Assembly (NCBI GenBank): GCA_020437875.1
Contig: JAGQVR010000027.1
Span: 3,048-17,709 of the forward strand
Direction: 5' to 3'
Length of the DNA stretch: 14,662 nucleotides
Source: Flavobacteriales bacterium
GTDB lineage: Bacteria; Bacteroidota; Bacteroidia; Flavobacteriales_F; PHOS-HE28
Part shown: one piece after another, positions 6,442-13,840 of the stretch
How positions within the stretch are numbered: position 1 is the stretch's first letter
Layout of the letters: the number at the start of each line of letters is the position of its first letter
The notes under the pieces: model-generated
What the model saw: only the letters and a program-made list of their open reading frames with translations
Database searches by the model: none
Told to the model about the DNA's origin: nothing
Position numbers and translations under genes: made by a program

Positions 6442-8868
6442 CTATCGTTCGTCCATCTCATCACCCTCGACCCCTTCTGGGTCGGCCGCTGGTACATCCA
6501 GTTTCAATTCCATCAACTCGATGTCCTCCTCCTCGTCCATGATCTCCAGCAGGGGTTCCTCGAACGCCTTGCTCATGATGTGCTTGTTCAGGCTGAGCAA
6601 CAGGGCCGGAAGCACCAGGAGATTGGTGAGCATGGCCACGAGCAGGGTGATGGTCGTGAGCACACCCAGCGCCCGGATGCCGCCGAAGTGCGAGAAGGAG
6701 AATAGAGAGAATCCAGCGAGCAGGACGACGCTCGTGTAGATGATGCCGACACTGACCTCGCGCGTGGCCAGGTCCACGCTCTTCTGCAGGTCGCCACCGG
6801 TCAACTTCAATTCGAGGCGGTACCGAGCGAGGAAATGGATCGCATTGTCCACCGCGATACCGAGCGCGATACCGAACACGAGCATGGTGCTCGGCTTGAT
6901 CGGGATGTGGAAGAAGCCCATGAGGCCGGCCGTGAAGATCAATGGGATCATGTTCGGGATCAGCGCCACCACGAGTATCCTGAACGAATTGAACAGGAGC
7001 GCCATCAGGCACACGATGATCACGACCGCCCAGAACAGGCTGATGATGAGGTTGCTCACCAGGTAGCTGCTGCCCTTCAGGAAGACGACGGATGTGCCGG
7101 TGAGCGTGACGACGTACTTCGCCGGATCGAAGATGCTGTCCACCTGGGTGCGAAGCCCGGAAAGGAGCCCATCCATCCGGGTGGTACCCACATCGGCCAT
7201 CTGCACGGTGATCCGCGTGACCTTGCGGGTGCTGTCGATGAATGCGCGCGCCATGCCCTCCTTACCGCTCGCACCTTCGAGGTAGGGAAGGATGAAGGTC
7301 TTGTCCGTGCTGGTCAGCAGCGCGTACTTGTCCGGGTTGCCACCATAGAACGCCTGCTTGGTGAACTTGACCGCACCGGCGATGCTGATCGGCTTGCTGA
7401 ACTCCGGATAGGTCGCGAGGGTGTCCTCCAGCTTCACGATCCGTTTCAACGTCGCATCGGTCAGCGCCCCCCCCTTCTTCTTCGTGTCCACCACCACCTC
7501 CAATGGCATCACCCCCTTGAAGTTGGACTCGAAGAAGCGCAGGTCCGTGAGCACGGGGTTGTCCTCGGGCAGGTCGTCCACGATCCGGCTCTCATCCTTG
7601 ATCCGTAGGATGCCGATGATGGCCACGACGGTGCAGAGCGTGGTGATGGAATAGATCAGGGGCCGTTGCTCCTTGGATATGCGCACGATCCACTCCACCA
7701 CGCGGTCGAGCCAGTGGCGATCGAGATGGCTCAAGTGGCGCGGGTTCGGGGCCGGCATGAAGCTGAAGATGATCGGGATGAGCAGCATGCTCAGCACCCA
7801 GAGCGTCATGATGCCGATGGTCGCCACCCAGCCGAACTCCTGCAGGGTGGAGCTGCTGGTGAAGCAGAAGGTCGTGAAGCCCACCGCCGTGGTGGCATTG
7901 GTCATGAAGGCGGCCGCCCCGATGCGGCTGATGACCCGCTGCAGGGACTTGATCTTGTTGCCATGCCGCACGAACTCGTAGTGGTACGCGTTGATCAGGA
8001 ACACGCAGTTGGGCACGCCCATGACGATCACGAGGGGGGCGATCACCGATTGCAGGATGGTGATGCGGTAGCCGAGCAATGACATGGCACCGAAGCTCCA
8101 GACCACACTGATAGCGACCACGCCGAGCGAGATCCACATCACCCGCCAGCTGCGGAAGAACAGGAGCAACAGCAGACCGCAGACGAACAGGCTCAGGCCC
8201 ATGAACAGCGGCATCTCCCCCTTCACGAGCTGTGTGCTCTTCACCCTTATCCAAGGCAGGCCGCTCACATGGGTCCTGATGCCGGTCTCCTCCGCGAACC
8301 GATCTATCCGATCACCCAGGGCCTTCACCACATCCGTACGTGCATCCGTGTCGAATAGCGGTGCGTTCACGAACACCATCATGAGGCTGACCCCGGTGCT
8401 CTCGTTGTACAACAAGCCGTTGTAGAAGGGCAGTGAGCGGATCCGTCCCAGGAGCGAATCCATCGCGGCCTGATCGCCCGGTGGCTCCGTCATCACACGG
8501 TGCACCATGAAGCGCTTCAGGCTGTCGTCCCGCACGAGCTCGAACAGGTGCGCCTCGCTGAATATGCTGTCGATGCCGTGGATGCCTCGCAGATCATTGC
8601 CGAGCTCGTACCAAGCGGTGAAGTGTTCCGGTGTGTACAGGTCCCCGCCCTCCGTACCGACCACGATCACATTGCCATCCTCACTGAAGGTGTGCAGGAA
8701 GCGCTCGTACTCCACGTAGGCACTATCCGTCTTCGGCAGGAGACCGCCGTGCTTGTAGTTCATCCCCACCTTGGAGGCCTTATACCCCAGGAACATGGTG
8801 CAGAGGGCCACAGCGATCAGGATCGCCAGGCGATTGCGCAATACCCTATTGGCCAACCAAGCCCACAT
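6442..8868 (-). CDS. MMPL/RND superfamily exporter (COG1033 type)
   Basis: 808 residues forming the usual two-fold RND layout. TM1 is at about 14-31, then a periplasmic domain to about 215, and TM2-6 at about 218-372. TM7 is at about 404-422, followed by a second periplasmic domain to about 600 and TM8-12 at about 603-760. The second half has the proton-relay type motif GIALGIAVDNAIHFLARYR with D674-N675. The matching place in the first half reads GVPNCVFLINAYH (284-296), with no acidic residue. From memory, an IPN-type sequence there is usual in Bacteroidota members. The last 40 residues are cytoplasmic and very acidic. The substrate is unknown; lipid or hydrophobic cargo is typical of the superfamily. 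TTG 8913 starts inside the promoter-like box, so ATG 8868 is preferred; it puts a short basic N-terminus directly before TM1. First gene of the operon with rfbA and the prenyl synthase. Confidence 0.92.
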   Translation of the reverse strand: MWAWLANRVLRNRLAILIAVALCTMFLGYKASKVGMNYKHGGLLPKTDSAYVEYERFLHTFSEDGNVIVVGTEGGDLYTPEHFTAWYELGNDLRGIHGIDSIFSEAHLFELVRDDSLKRFMVHRVMTEPPGDQAAMDSLLGRIRSLPFYNGLLYNESTGVSLMMVFVNAPLFDTDARTDVVKALGDRIDRFAEETGIRTHVSGLPWIRVKSTQLVKGEMPLFMGLSLFVCGLLLLLFFRSWRVMWISLGVVAISVVWSFGAMSLLGYRITILQSVIAPLVIVMGVPNCVFLINAYHYEFVRHGNKIKSLQRVISRIGAAAFMTNATTAVGFTTFCFTSSSTLQEFGWVATIGIMTLWVLSMLLIPIIFSFMPAPNPRHLSHLDRHWLDRVVEWIVRISKEQRPLIYSITTLCTVVAIIGILRIKDESRIVDDLPEDNPVLTDLRFFESNFKGVMPLEVVVDTKKKGGALTDATLKRIVKLEDTLATYPEFSKPISIAGAVKFTKQAFYGGNPDKYALLTSTDKTFILPYLEGASGKEGMARAFIDSTRKVTRITVQMADVGTTRMDGLLSGLRTQVDSIFDPAKYVVTLTGTSVVFLKGSSYLVSNLIISLFWAVVIIVCLMALLFNSFRILVVALIPNMIPLIFTAGLMGFFHIPIKPSTMLVFGIALGIAVDNAIHFLARYRLELKLTGGDLQKSVDLATREVSVGIIYTSVVLLAGFSLFSFSHFGGIRALGVLTTITLLVAMLTNLLVLPALLLSLNKHIMSKAFEEPLLEIMDEEEDIELMELKLDVPAADPEGVEGDEMDER

Positions 8869-8910
8869 CGTCGCATCGTTCCCAGGTCCAACCAAGGCCA
8901 GGGGAGCGGG

Positions 8911-8918
8911 CAAAGGTG
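8911..8918 (-). promoter_or_regulatory. Putative promoter of the RND-rfbA-prenyl synthase operon, CACCTTTG
   Basis: On the minus strand CACCTTTG followed by CCC lies 42 nt before the RND ATG at 8868. It differs from TAnnTTTG only at its first base. It sits in the 74-nt gap after the DUF5686 gene, which shows no clear terminator, so readthrough from DUF5686 is also possible. Confidence 0.42.
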
Positions 8919-8942
8919 CGAAATGAAGCGGGGAATCGGCGA

Positions 8943-11384
8943 TCAGAAGGTGAACGAGACCGTCATCTTGTAGGCCAGGTTGTCAGCGGGGCGATCGAAG
9001 GCCAGCGGACCATGGCGGTAGTAGATCCCGGCGCCGAGGGTCCCCAGAAGGCCATCCACGACCAGACCCGCTTCCAGGAAGGGGTCCGTGAGTCCGGAGA
9101 AGCTGTATCCGCGATGCCTGTCGCCGTTCTGCAAGGAGCCGATGGCCGCATTGTACAGCAGGCCGGGCCTGGGTTTGAAGTGCTTGCCCTTCACCAGGAG
9201 GGTCCCGAAGCTGTGCCGCACATGGAGCGCTGCGTACTTGTCCGCCAGGAACTCATTGGGCAGCATGGTCTGGAAGGTGTTGTCCGCCGCGAACAGGAAT
9301 CGCCTTCCATCGGTCGCAGGCGCAGGCCGGAAGTCGTTCGTGCCGCGCATGTTGAACAAGTAGGGATAGGGCGCGGTCGGCTCGGCCATCCCGCCCATCA
9401 CACGCACTGAGAGATCCCCGACCAGGCGCAGGTGGAAGGTCTTGTCAATGGCCGCGCTCACACGCCAGAGGTTCCATTCGCCACCGAAGAGGCCATCCAC
9501 CGCCTTGAACGCCTGAACGGAGAGGATGGGCCAGCGCGTACCAAGGGACACTTCGCGATCAGGAAGACGCGCAAGTCGTTCCCGGAAAGCGAAGCGCATG
9601 CCGAAGGTGAGACCGCCGGTGGTGAACCGATCGCGCAGGATCGTAACGGACTCGTCGAAACGTTGCGCGTACTGGTAACCCTGCAGGTTCACGCGTGTCT
9701 CGCGTTCGGCACCGATCCAGAGGCGTGTGTAGGAGCCTGCCCGGAACTCGAACCGACCACCGGACCGCTCGCTCTGGTCCATCCGGTTCACGTAGATCCA
9801 GCGCGCGCTCTCGTTGGTCAGCAGCGGTCTCGGACCATCGAAGGCCACTCCACCGCTCTCCACCACCTCGTTCTCATGGAAGAAGCGCAGGGCGATATCC
9901 CTTCCGTACCATGGTCTCAACAACAGGAAGCCACCGTACTTCCAGGCCTTGTCCTTCAGGCCGTAGCCCGCATGTCCACCCACCTGCACGTACCGGCTCA
10001 CCCGATCGTTCGTGGAAAGGCCGAGGCCGAAACGGAAGCCCTCATAGCCATTGTAGCGCATCACCTTGTCCAGCAGCAGGTCCACCGGCCCGATCGGCAG
10101 TCGACCGGTCATGAGGGCCGAGAACCACTTCACCTTCCTGTCCAGGTCCACAGCGGCGCCCAGGCTGTCGATCACATGATAGGTCTTCAGTGCCTTGGCG
10201 TCGAGCGTGTCGGTGCGTAATGCGTTCCAATAGGCGTCGTCCTGCCGCGTGCTCATGCGGTCCATCACGATCTCAGGTCCACGTACCTCGCGTCGCTGCA
10301 CATCGGCATCCACCTCGACATCCTTCAGATAGGTGCGGGTCACTCCGTAGGGCTTCAGTCCATCGATGGACACATTGTCCAGGTAGATGAAGGCGTTGAG
10401 CTGTACCGGGAACCAGGTCCTGCCCGCGACCTTCTCATGCAGCTGCTGGAAGCGGATGCTGGCACTGCCATCGCGCTCGGCGGCTTCGGCGGTCACGTTC
10501 TGTACGGCATACCCATCGGTGTTGATGTAGAGCAGGCCCTTCAAGCCGAGGAACTTCGTACGGCTCCGCGGCTTGTAGCTGATCACGAAAACGCTGTCGC
10601 TGCCTTGGTACAGCGTATCCTCCAGCAGGAAGAGGTACTTGCGTGTGCTTCCCGGCGCCAGTGGCCCGAGGTAGAGCTTCTGGGAGATGCCGATCTGCGG
10701 ATCGTATATGCTGAAGGTCTTGGTCTGCGCGGCGAGGGCAAGGAAGGAGGGGTCCTTCAGGCCGCTCACGCGCATGGCCAGGACCTCCTCCCGCTCGGCC
10801 GCCGGCGGCAGGAAGCTCTTACACGTGGCGCTCTCCATGAGGAAGAGGTATTGCTCCTCCAGGAAGCGCCGCATCTCCAACGCACTGCTGTCCACCTCCA
10901 CCACTGCCGTGGTATCCATCGCCATGACACTATCCGGTGGCGGCACATCCGCGGTGAAGATGGTCTTGCTGTAGCTCGTATAGCGATGACTGCGGTTGCG
11001 CATCCCGTCATTCGCCTCGCGTCCCTCGCGGCAGCGGTCGATGATGCGGTGCGCAGGGTTCTCCGTGGGCAATACCTCCACCGTGCGGAGCTCCACTGCA
11101 TTGCGCTGCATACCGACCTCCAAGGGTGCTTCCGTGACGACCTCGATGATCAATGGCGCATATCCCACATAGCTGAAGCGCAGGTTAACCGGTAATGCGG
11201 CAACGTCGATGACGAACCGTCCATCGATATCGCTGGTCGCACCCTGCCGCGCGCCGTCGGCGATCACGTGAACGAAGGCCAGTGCCTCCCGGGTCTCCTT
11301 GTCAACGATACGGCCCTGTATCGTCCGGGCATGGATCAGTGCAGGAAAGGGGATCGCAAGGGCGAGGATGATCAGGAGCCGCAT
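8943..11384 (-). CDS. DUF5686 / carboxypeptidase-regulatory-like outer-membrane protein
   Basis: 813 residues. A signal peptide (MRLLIILALAIPFPALIHA) is followed at about 21-100 by a CarboxypepD_reg-like beta-sandwich: IQGRIVDKETREALAFVHV, then GATSDIDGRFVID and LRFSYVGYAP. Next comes the DUF5686 hallmark NPAHRIIDRCREGREAND and SHRYTSYSKTIFT (about 109-144). The rest is rich in aromatic-alternating strands and ends in MTVSFTF, a typical outer-membrane barrel terminus with a C-terminal Phe. The family is widespread in Bacteroidota with unknown function; there is no TonB plug motif. The reading frame extends upstream to 11528, but the extra 48 residues overlap the divergent promoters and would displace the signal peptide, so ATG 11384 is used. 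The gene is divergent from the radical SAM gene. Only 74 nt separate its stop from the RND start, so co-transcription is possible. Confidence 0.9.
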   Translation of the reverse strand: MRLLIILALAIPFPALIHARTIQGRIVDKETREALAFVHVIADGARQGATSDIDGRFVIDVAALPVNLRFSYVGYAPLIIEVVTEAPLEVGMQRNAVELRTVEVLPTENPAHRIIDRCREGREANDGMRNRSHRYTSYSKTIFTADVPPPDSVMAMDTTAVVEVDSSALEMRRFLEEQYLFLMESATCKSFLPPAAEREEVLAMRVSGLKDPSFLALAAQTKTFSIYDPQIGISQKLYLGPLAPGSTRKYLFLLEDTLYQGSDSVFVISYKPRSRTKFLGLKGLLYINTDGYAVQNVTAEAAERDGSASIRFQQLHEKVAGRTWFPVQLNAFIYLDNVSIDGLKPYGVTRTYLKDVEVDADVQRREVRGPEIVMDRMSTRQDDAYWNALRTDTLDAKALKTYHVIDSLGAAVDLDRKVKWFSALMTGRLPIGPVDLLLDKVMRYNGYEGFRFGLGLSTNDRVSRYVQVGGHAGYGLKDKAWKYGGFLLLRPWYGRDIALRFFHENEVVESGGVAFDGPRPLLTNESARWIYVNRMDQSERSGGRFEFRAGSYTRLWIGAERETRVNLQGYQYAQRFDESVTILRDRFTTGGLTFGMRFAFRERLARLPDREVSLGTRWPILSVQAFKAVDGLFGGEWNLWRVSAAIDKTFHLRLVGDLSVRVMGGMAEPTAPYPYLFNMRGTNDFRPAPATDGRRFLFAADNTFQTMLPNEFLADKYAALHVRHSFGTLLVKGKHFKPRPGLLYNAAIGSLQNGDRHRGYSFSGLTDPFLEAGLVVDGLLGTLGAGIYYRHGPLAFDRPADNLAYKMTVSFTF

Positions 11385-11421
11385 CGGAAGGTTCTCGTCC
11401 GGTAGGACGGACCAGTGCTCG

Positions 11422-11429
11422 CCAAAGTA
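11422..11429 (-). promoter_or_regulatory. Putative promoter of the DUF5686 gene, TACTTTGG
   Basis: On the minus strand TACTTTGG followed by CG lies 37 nt before the ATG at 11384. It matches the window's TAnnTTnG pattern. It is 21 bp from the oppositely oriented box at 11451, so the two promoters would occupy overlapping DNA. Confidence 0.5.
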
Positions 11430-11450
11430 ACAGGCCGGTGGCAAGGCCCG

Positions 11451-11458
11451 TACCTTGG
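11451..11458 (+). promoter_or_regulatory. Putative promoter of the radical SAM gene, TACCTTGG
   Basis: TACCTTGG followed by CG ends only 5 nt before the ATG at 11464. If it is the -7 box, transcription would start at or next to the ATG, giving a nearly leaderless mRNA. No -33 element is obvious. Confidence 0.42.
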
Positions 11459-11463
11459 CGTCC

Positions 11464-12486
11464 ATGTTGGCCCCCGTCCGCGATGCCTTGGAATGGTCGC
11501 GCAAAGCGACCCCGCGTCGGTTGCGCAACGCGGCAGGTCTGTGGACCAGCTATCAGCGGTCAAAGCGCACGCGCGATCCGAGGATCGGTGGCCTTCCGTT
11601 CAGCATCAGCTTCGAACCCACAACGGCCTGTAACCTGCGTTGTCCCGAGTGCCCGAGCGGCCTGCGTGCCTTCACGCGTCCCACCGGCAACCTCAAGCAG
11701 GACCTCTTTGCCCGGGTGATGGACGAGCTCGGTGATGACCTCTGGGCCCTGACCTTCTATTTCCAGGGCGAGCCGTACATCAACCCGGACTTCCTGGACC
11801 TGGTGTCGCTGGCCAGCCGGAAAGGCCTGTACACGAACACGAGCACCAATGCGCACTTCCTTACGGAAGACAGGGCCGAGGCCACCGTGCGCAGTGGCTT
11901 ATCTCGGCTCATCATATCGCTGGATGGCACCGACCAGGACACCTACGCGGCTTACCGCCGCGAGGGTCAATTGGCCAAGGTGATCGAGGGTGCTGAACGC
12001 ATCGTGAAGTGGAAGAAGAAGTTGAAGAGCCTCACGCCGCATGTGGTGTTCCAATTCCTTGTGGTGAAGCCGAACGAGCACCAGATCCCGGAAGCACGGG
12101 CCCTGGCGAAACGCATCGGCGTGGACGACCTGTGGTTGAAGACGGCGCAGGTCTATGATCCGAAGGACGATCACCCCTTGATCCCGACGCAGGACAAGTA
12201 TGCTCGTTACCAGCGCAGCGCTGACGGCAGCTGGCAGGTGAAGAACAAGTTGAGCGACGATTGCTGGAAGATGTGGCACAGCTGCGTGATCACCTGGGAC
12301 GGCCGCGTAGTGCCCTGCTGTTTCGACAAGGACGCGCACCATGTGCTCGGCGACCTGCGCACGCACAGCTTCCGGGAACTGTGGCACAGCGAAGCCTACA
12401 ACGACTTCCGTCGATCACTGCTCACGTCGCGCAGCAGTATCGAGATGTGCCGGAATTGCAGCGAGGGTAGCCCCGTGTGGGCTTAG
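11464..12486 (+). CDS. Radical SAM protein with C-terminal SPASM domain
   Basis: 340 residues. The radical SAM core carries the 4Fe-4S CxxxCxxC motif as C56-NLR-C60-PE-C63, followed by the GEP motif (102-104) in FYFQGEPYINPDF and a beta-strand ISLDGTDQDTYAAYR (151-165). The C-terminal SPASM-like region has C267, C274, C285-C286 in the context GRVVPCCFDKD, then C329 and C332, enough to bind auxiliary Fe-S clusters. It presumably generates a 5'-deoxyadenosyl radical and modifies a substrate, but no substrate is evident. There is no small precursor peptide gene nearby, so a RiPP role is not supported. ATG 11464 is the only ATG before the CxxxCxxC motif; the TTG at 11455 lies inside the promoter-like box. 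The first 45 residues are basic and lack a signal peptide. Its TAG overlaps the stop of convergent frr (shared bases 12483-12486). Confidence 0.92.
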   Translation: MLAPVRDALEWSRKATPRRLRNAAGLWTSYQRSKRTRDPRIGGLPFSISFEPTTACNLRCPECPSGLRAFTRPTGNLKQDLFARVMDELGDDLWALTFYFQGEPYINPDFLDLVSLASRKGLYTNTSTNAHFLTEDRAEATVRSGLSRLIISLDGTDQDTYAAYRREGQLAKVIEGAERIVKWKKKLKSLTPHVVFQFLVVKPNEHQIPEARALAKRIGVDDLWLKTAQVYDPKDDHPLIPTQDKYARYQRSADGSWQVKNKLSDDCWKMWHSCVITWDGRVVPCCFDKDAHHVLGDLRTHSFRELWHSEAYNDFRRSLLTSRSSIEMCRNCSEGSPVWA

Positions 12487-13043
12487 ACCTTCATGATGTC
12501 CGTCTCCTTGGCGTCGATCAGCGCATCCACCTTCTTGTTGTAGGTGCCCGTGAGCTTCTCCACGTCCCCCTCCAGGCCCTTCGCCGCATCCTCGGGAAGA
12601 CCATCCTTCTTCGCGGCCTTGATCGCCTCCATCGCCTTCTGGCGGCTGCTGCGGATGCCCACCTTGGCGTGCTCGCCCTCGGCGTGCGCGCTCTTCACCA
12701 ACGCCTTCCGCCGCTCCTCGGTGAGCATGGGTACATGGATGATCACGCTCTCACCGTTGTTGCTCGGGTTGAAACCGAGGTTGGCGCCGATGATGGCCTT
12801 CTCGATGGCCTCGATCATCTTCTTCTCCCAGGGCTTCACGAACAGGGTGCGCGCATCGCCGGTGTTCACCGAAGCCACCTGCGAGAGGGGCACCATCTGG
12901 CCGTAGTAATCAACCCGCACGGTGTCGAGCATGCCCGGGTTGGCGGCACCCGCTCGGATCTTCTGAAGCTCATTGTCCAGGTGGTCAACGGCTTTGCGCA
13001 TGTGCTCTTCGCAGGTCTGGATGGCGGAGGCGGTATCGATCAT
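12483..13043 (-). CDS. frr: Ribosome recycling factor
   Basis: 186 residues, the standard RRF length. With EF-G it splits the post-termination ribosome. Domain I helices flank a domain II that begins after KIRAGAANPGMLDTVRVDYYG (28-48). Conserved features are VDYYG, the LTEERRKALVK segment (107-117) and R131. Two normally conserved spots differ. The usual R-(T/A)-G-(R/K)-A is RAGAA, and the usual RNxRRD-like stretch after domain II is RSSRQK (131-136). The fold should be kept, so this is taken as the functional cellular RRF. It follows pyrH with a 46-nt gap that holds its own promoter-like box. Its TAA overlaps the stop of the convergent radical SAM gene and no terminator is visible. Confidence 0.96.
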   Translation of the reverse strand: MIDTASAIQTCEEHMRKAVDHLDNELQKIRAGAANPGMLDTVRVDYYGQMVPLSQVASVNTGDARTLFVKPWEKKMIEAIEKAIIGANLGFNPSNNGESVIIHVPMLTEERRKALVKSAHAEGEHAKVGIRSSRQKAMEAIKAAKKDGLPEDAAKGLEGDVEKLTGTYNKKVDALIDAKETDIMKV

Positions 13044-13063
13044 CGCGGTTCGGTTCAGAGGGG

Positions 13064-13071
13064 CAAAAGTA
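13064..13071 (-). promoter_or_regulatory. Putative frr promoter, TACTTTTG
   Basis: On the minus strand TACTTTTG followed by CCCC is an exact match to the Bacteroidota TAnnTTTG -7 element, 20 nt before the frr ATG, inside the 46-nt pyrH-frr gap. It suggests frr can be transcribed without pyrH. Confidence 0.6.
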
Positions 13072-13089
13072 GCGGCTGGCGCGGGTCGC

Positions 13090-13800
13090 TCAGAGTTCCA
13101 CGCGCGTGCCCACGGGTTCGCCGGAAACGAGACGGCCGAGGTTGCCGGGCTTGTTCATGTCGAACACGATGATGGGCAGGTTGTTCTCCTTGCACAGGGT
13201 GAAGGCCGTCATGTCCATCACGTTGAGGCCCTTCTTGTAAACCTCATCGAAGGAGATCCGGTCGTACTTCGTGGCGCTCTTGTCCTTCTCGGGATCGGCG
13301 GTGTAGATGCCATCCACACGCGTGCCCTTCAGGATCACATCGGCCTCGATCTCGATGGCGCGCAGGCTGGCGGCCGTATCGGTGGTGAAGTAGGGGTTGC
13401 CCGTCCCAGCACCGAAGATCACGATCCTCCCCTTCTCCAGGTGGCGCACCGCACGACGCCGGATGAAGGGCTCGGCGATCTGCTCCATCTTGATGGCGGT
13501 GAGCAGCCGCGTCTTGTACTGCTTCGCCTCGAGCGCGCTCTGCAGCGCCAGGCTGTTGATCACGGTGGCCAGCATGCCCATGTGATCGCCCTGCACCCGG
13601 TCGATGGCGCCTTCGGCCTGCATGCCGCGATAGATGTTACCCCCGCCGATGACCACGGCCACCTGAACGCCCTTGCTGGCGATGGCGATGATCTCATCGG
13701 CGTACTGGTTCAGCCGTTCGCTGTCGATGCCGTAGGACTTGTTGCCCATGAGGCTCTCGCCGGAGAGCTTCAGGAGGATGCGCTTGTAGGAGTTGGTCAT
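13090..13800 (-). CDS. pyrH: Uridylate (UMP) kinase
   Basis: 236 residues, the usual length for the bacterial hexameric UMP kinase of the amino-acid-kinase fold. It makes UDP from UMP and ATP in pyrimidine synthesis. Key segments are YKRILLKLSGESLMG with K11 and the LSGE loop; VVIGGGNIYRG (49-59); GDHMGMLATVINSLALQ (71-87); FGAGTGNPYFTTDTAASLRA (129-148), the UMP/ATP site; and DVILKGTRVDGIYTADP (154-170). The start is firm because the KLSGE segment always lies near the N-terminus. It lies 62 nt downstream of tsf in the conserved tsf-pyrH-frr order. A strong terminator stands between them, and a -7-like box sits 7 nt before its ATG. Confidence 0.97.
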   Translation of the reverse strand: MTNSYKRILLKLSGESLMGNKSYGIDSERLNQYADEIIAIASKGVQVAVVIGGGNIYRGMQAEGAIDRVQGDHMGMLATVINSLALQSALEAKQYKTRLLTAIKMEQIAEPFIRRRAVRHLEKGRIVIFGAGTGNPYFTTDTAASLRAIEIEADVILKGTRVDGIYTADPEKDKSATKYDRISFDEVYKKGLNVMDMTAFTLCKENNLPIIVFDMNKPGNLGRLVSGEPVGTRVEL

Positions 13801-13807
13801 GCGTGGG

Positions 13808-13815
13808 CCAAAATA
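13808..13815 (-). promoter_or_regulatory. Putative pyrH promoter, TATTTTGG, inside the tsf terminator U-tract
   Basis: On the minus strand TATTTTGG followed by CCC ends 7 nt before the pyrH ATG. It is made from the T-run of the tsf terminator. It fits the TAnnTTnG pattern of the window, but a T-rich terminator tail could produce such a match by chance. Confidence 0.42.
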
Positions 13816-13840
13816 AAAGAGGGAGGCCGAAGCCTCCCTC
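13809..13840 (-). terminator. Intrinsic terminator of tsf with TTCG tetraloop
   Basis: On the minus strand the arms GAGGGAGGC and GCCTCCCTC (9 perfect, GC-rich pairs; 13819-13827 with 13832-13840) close a TTCG tetraloop, followed by TTTTATTTT. The hairpin begins 22 nt past the tsf stop. This is a textbook Rho-independent terminator and the strongest one in the window. Confidence 0.9.

Noticed and set aside
6835..8082. Long plus-strand frames opposite the RND gene
   Set aside because: Very high Asp/Glu/His/Arg content without any domain; mirror of the transmembrane gene on the other strand.
8869..8913. TTG start for the RND gene
   Set aside because: The TTG lies in the candidate -7 box; ATG 8868 directly precedes a normal basic N-terminus and TM1.
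9432..11195. 262- and 252-codon plus-strand frames opposite DUF5686
   Set aside because: Antisense shadows of an 813-residue gene with signal peptide and barrel end; no recognisable domain.
11385..11463. RiPP precursor peptide next to the radical SAM/SPASM gene
   Set aside because: The 79-nt divergent gap is too short and contains no small open frame; the other side is directly occupied by frr.
11385..11528. 48-residue N-terminal extension of the DUF5686 protein
   Set aside because: It overlaps the divergent promoter region and the start of the radical SAM gene and would bury the signal peptide.
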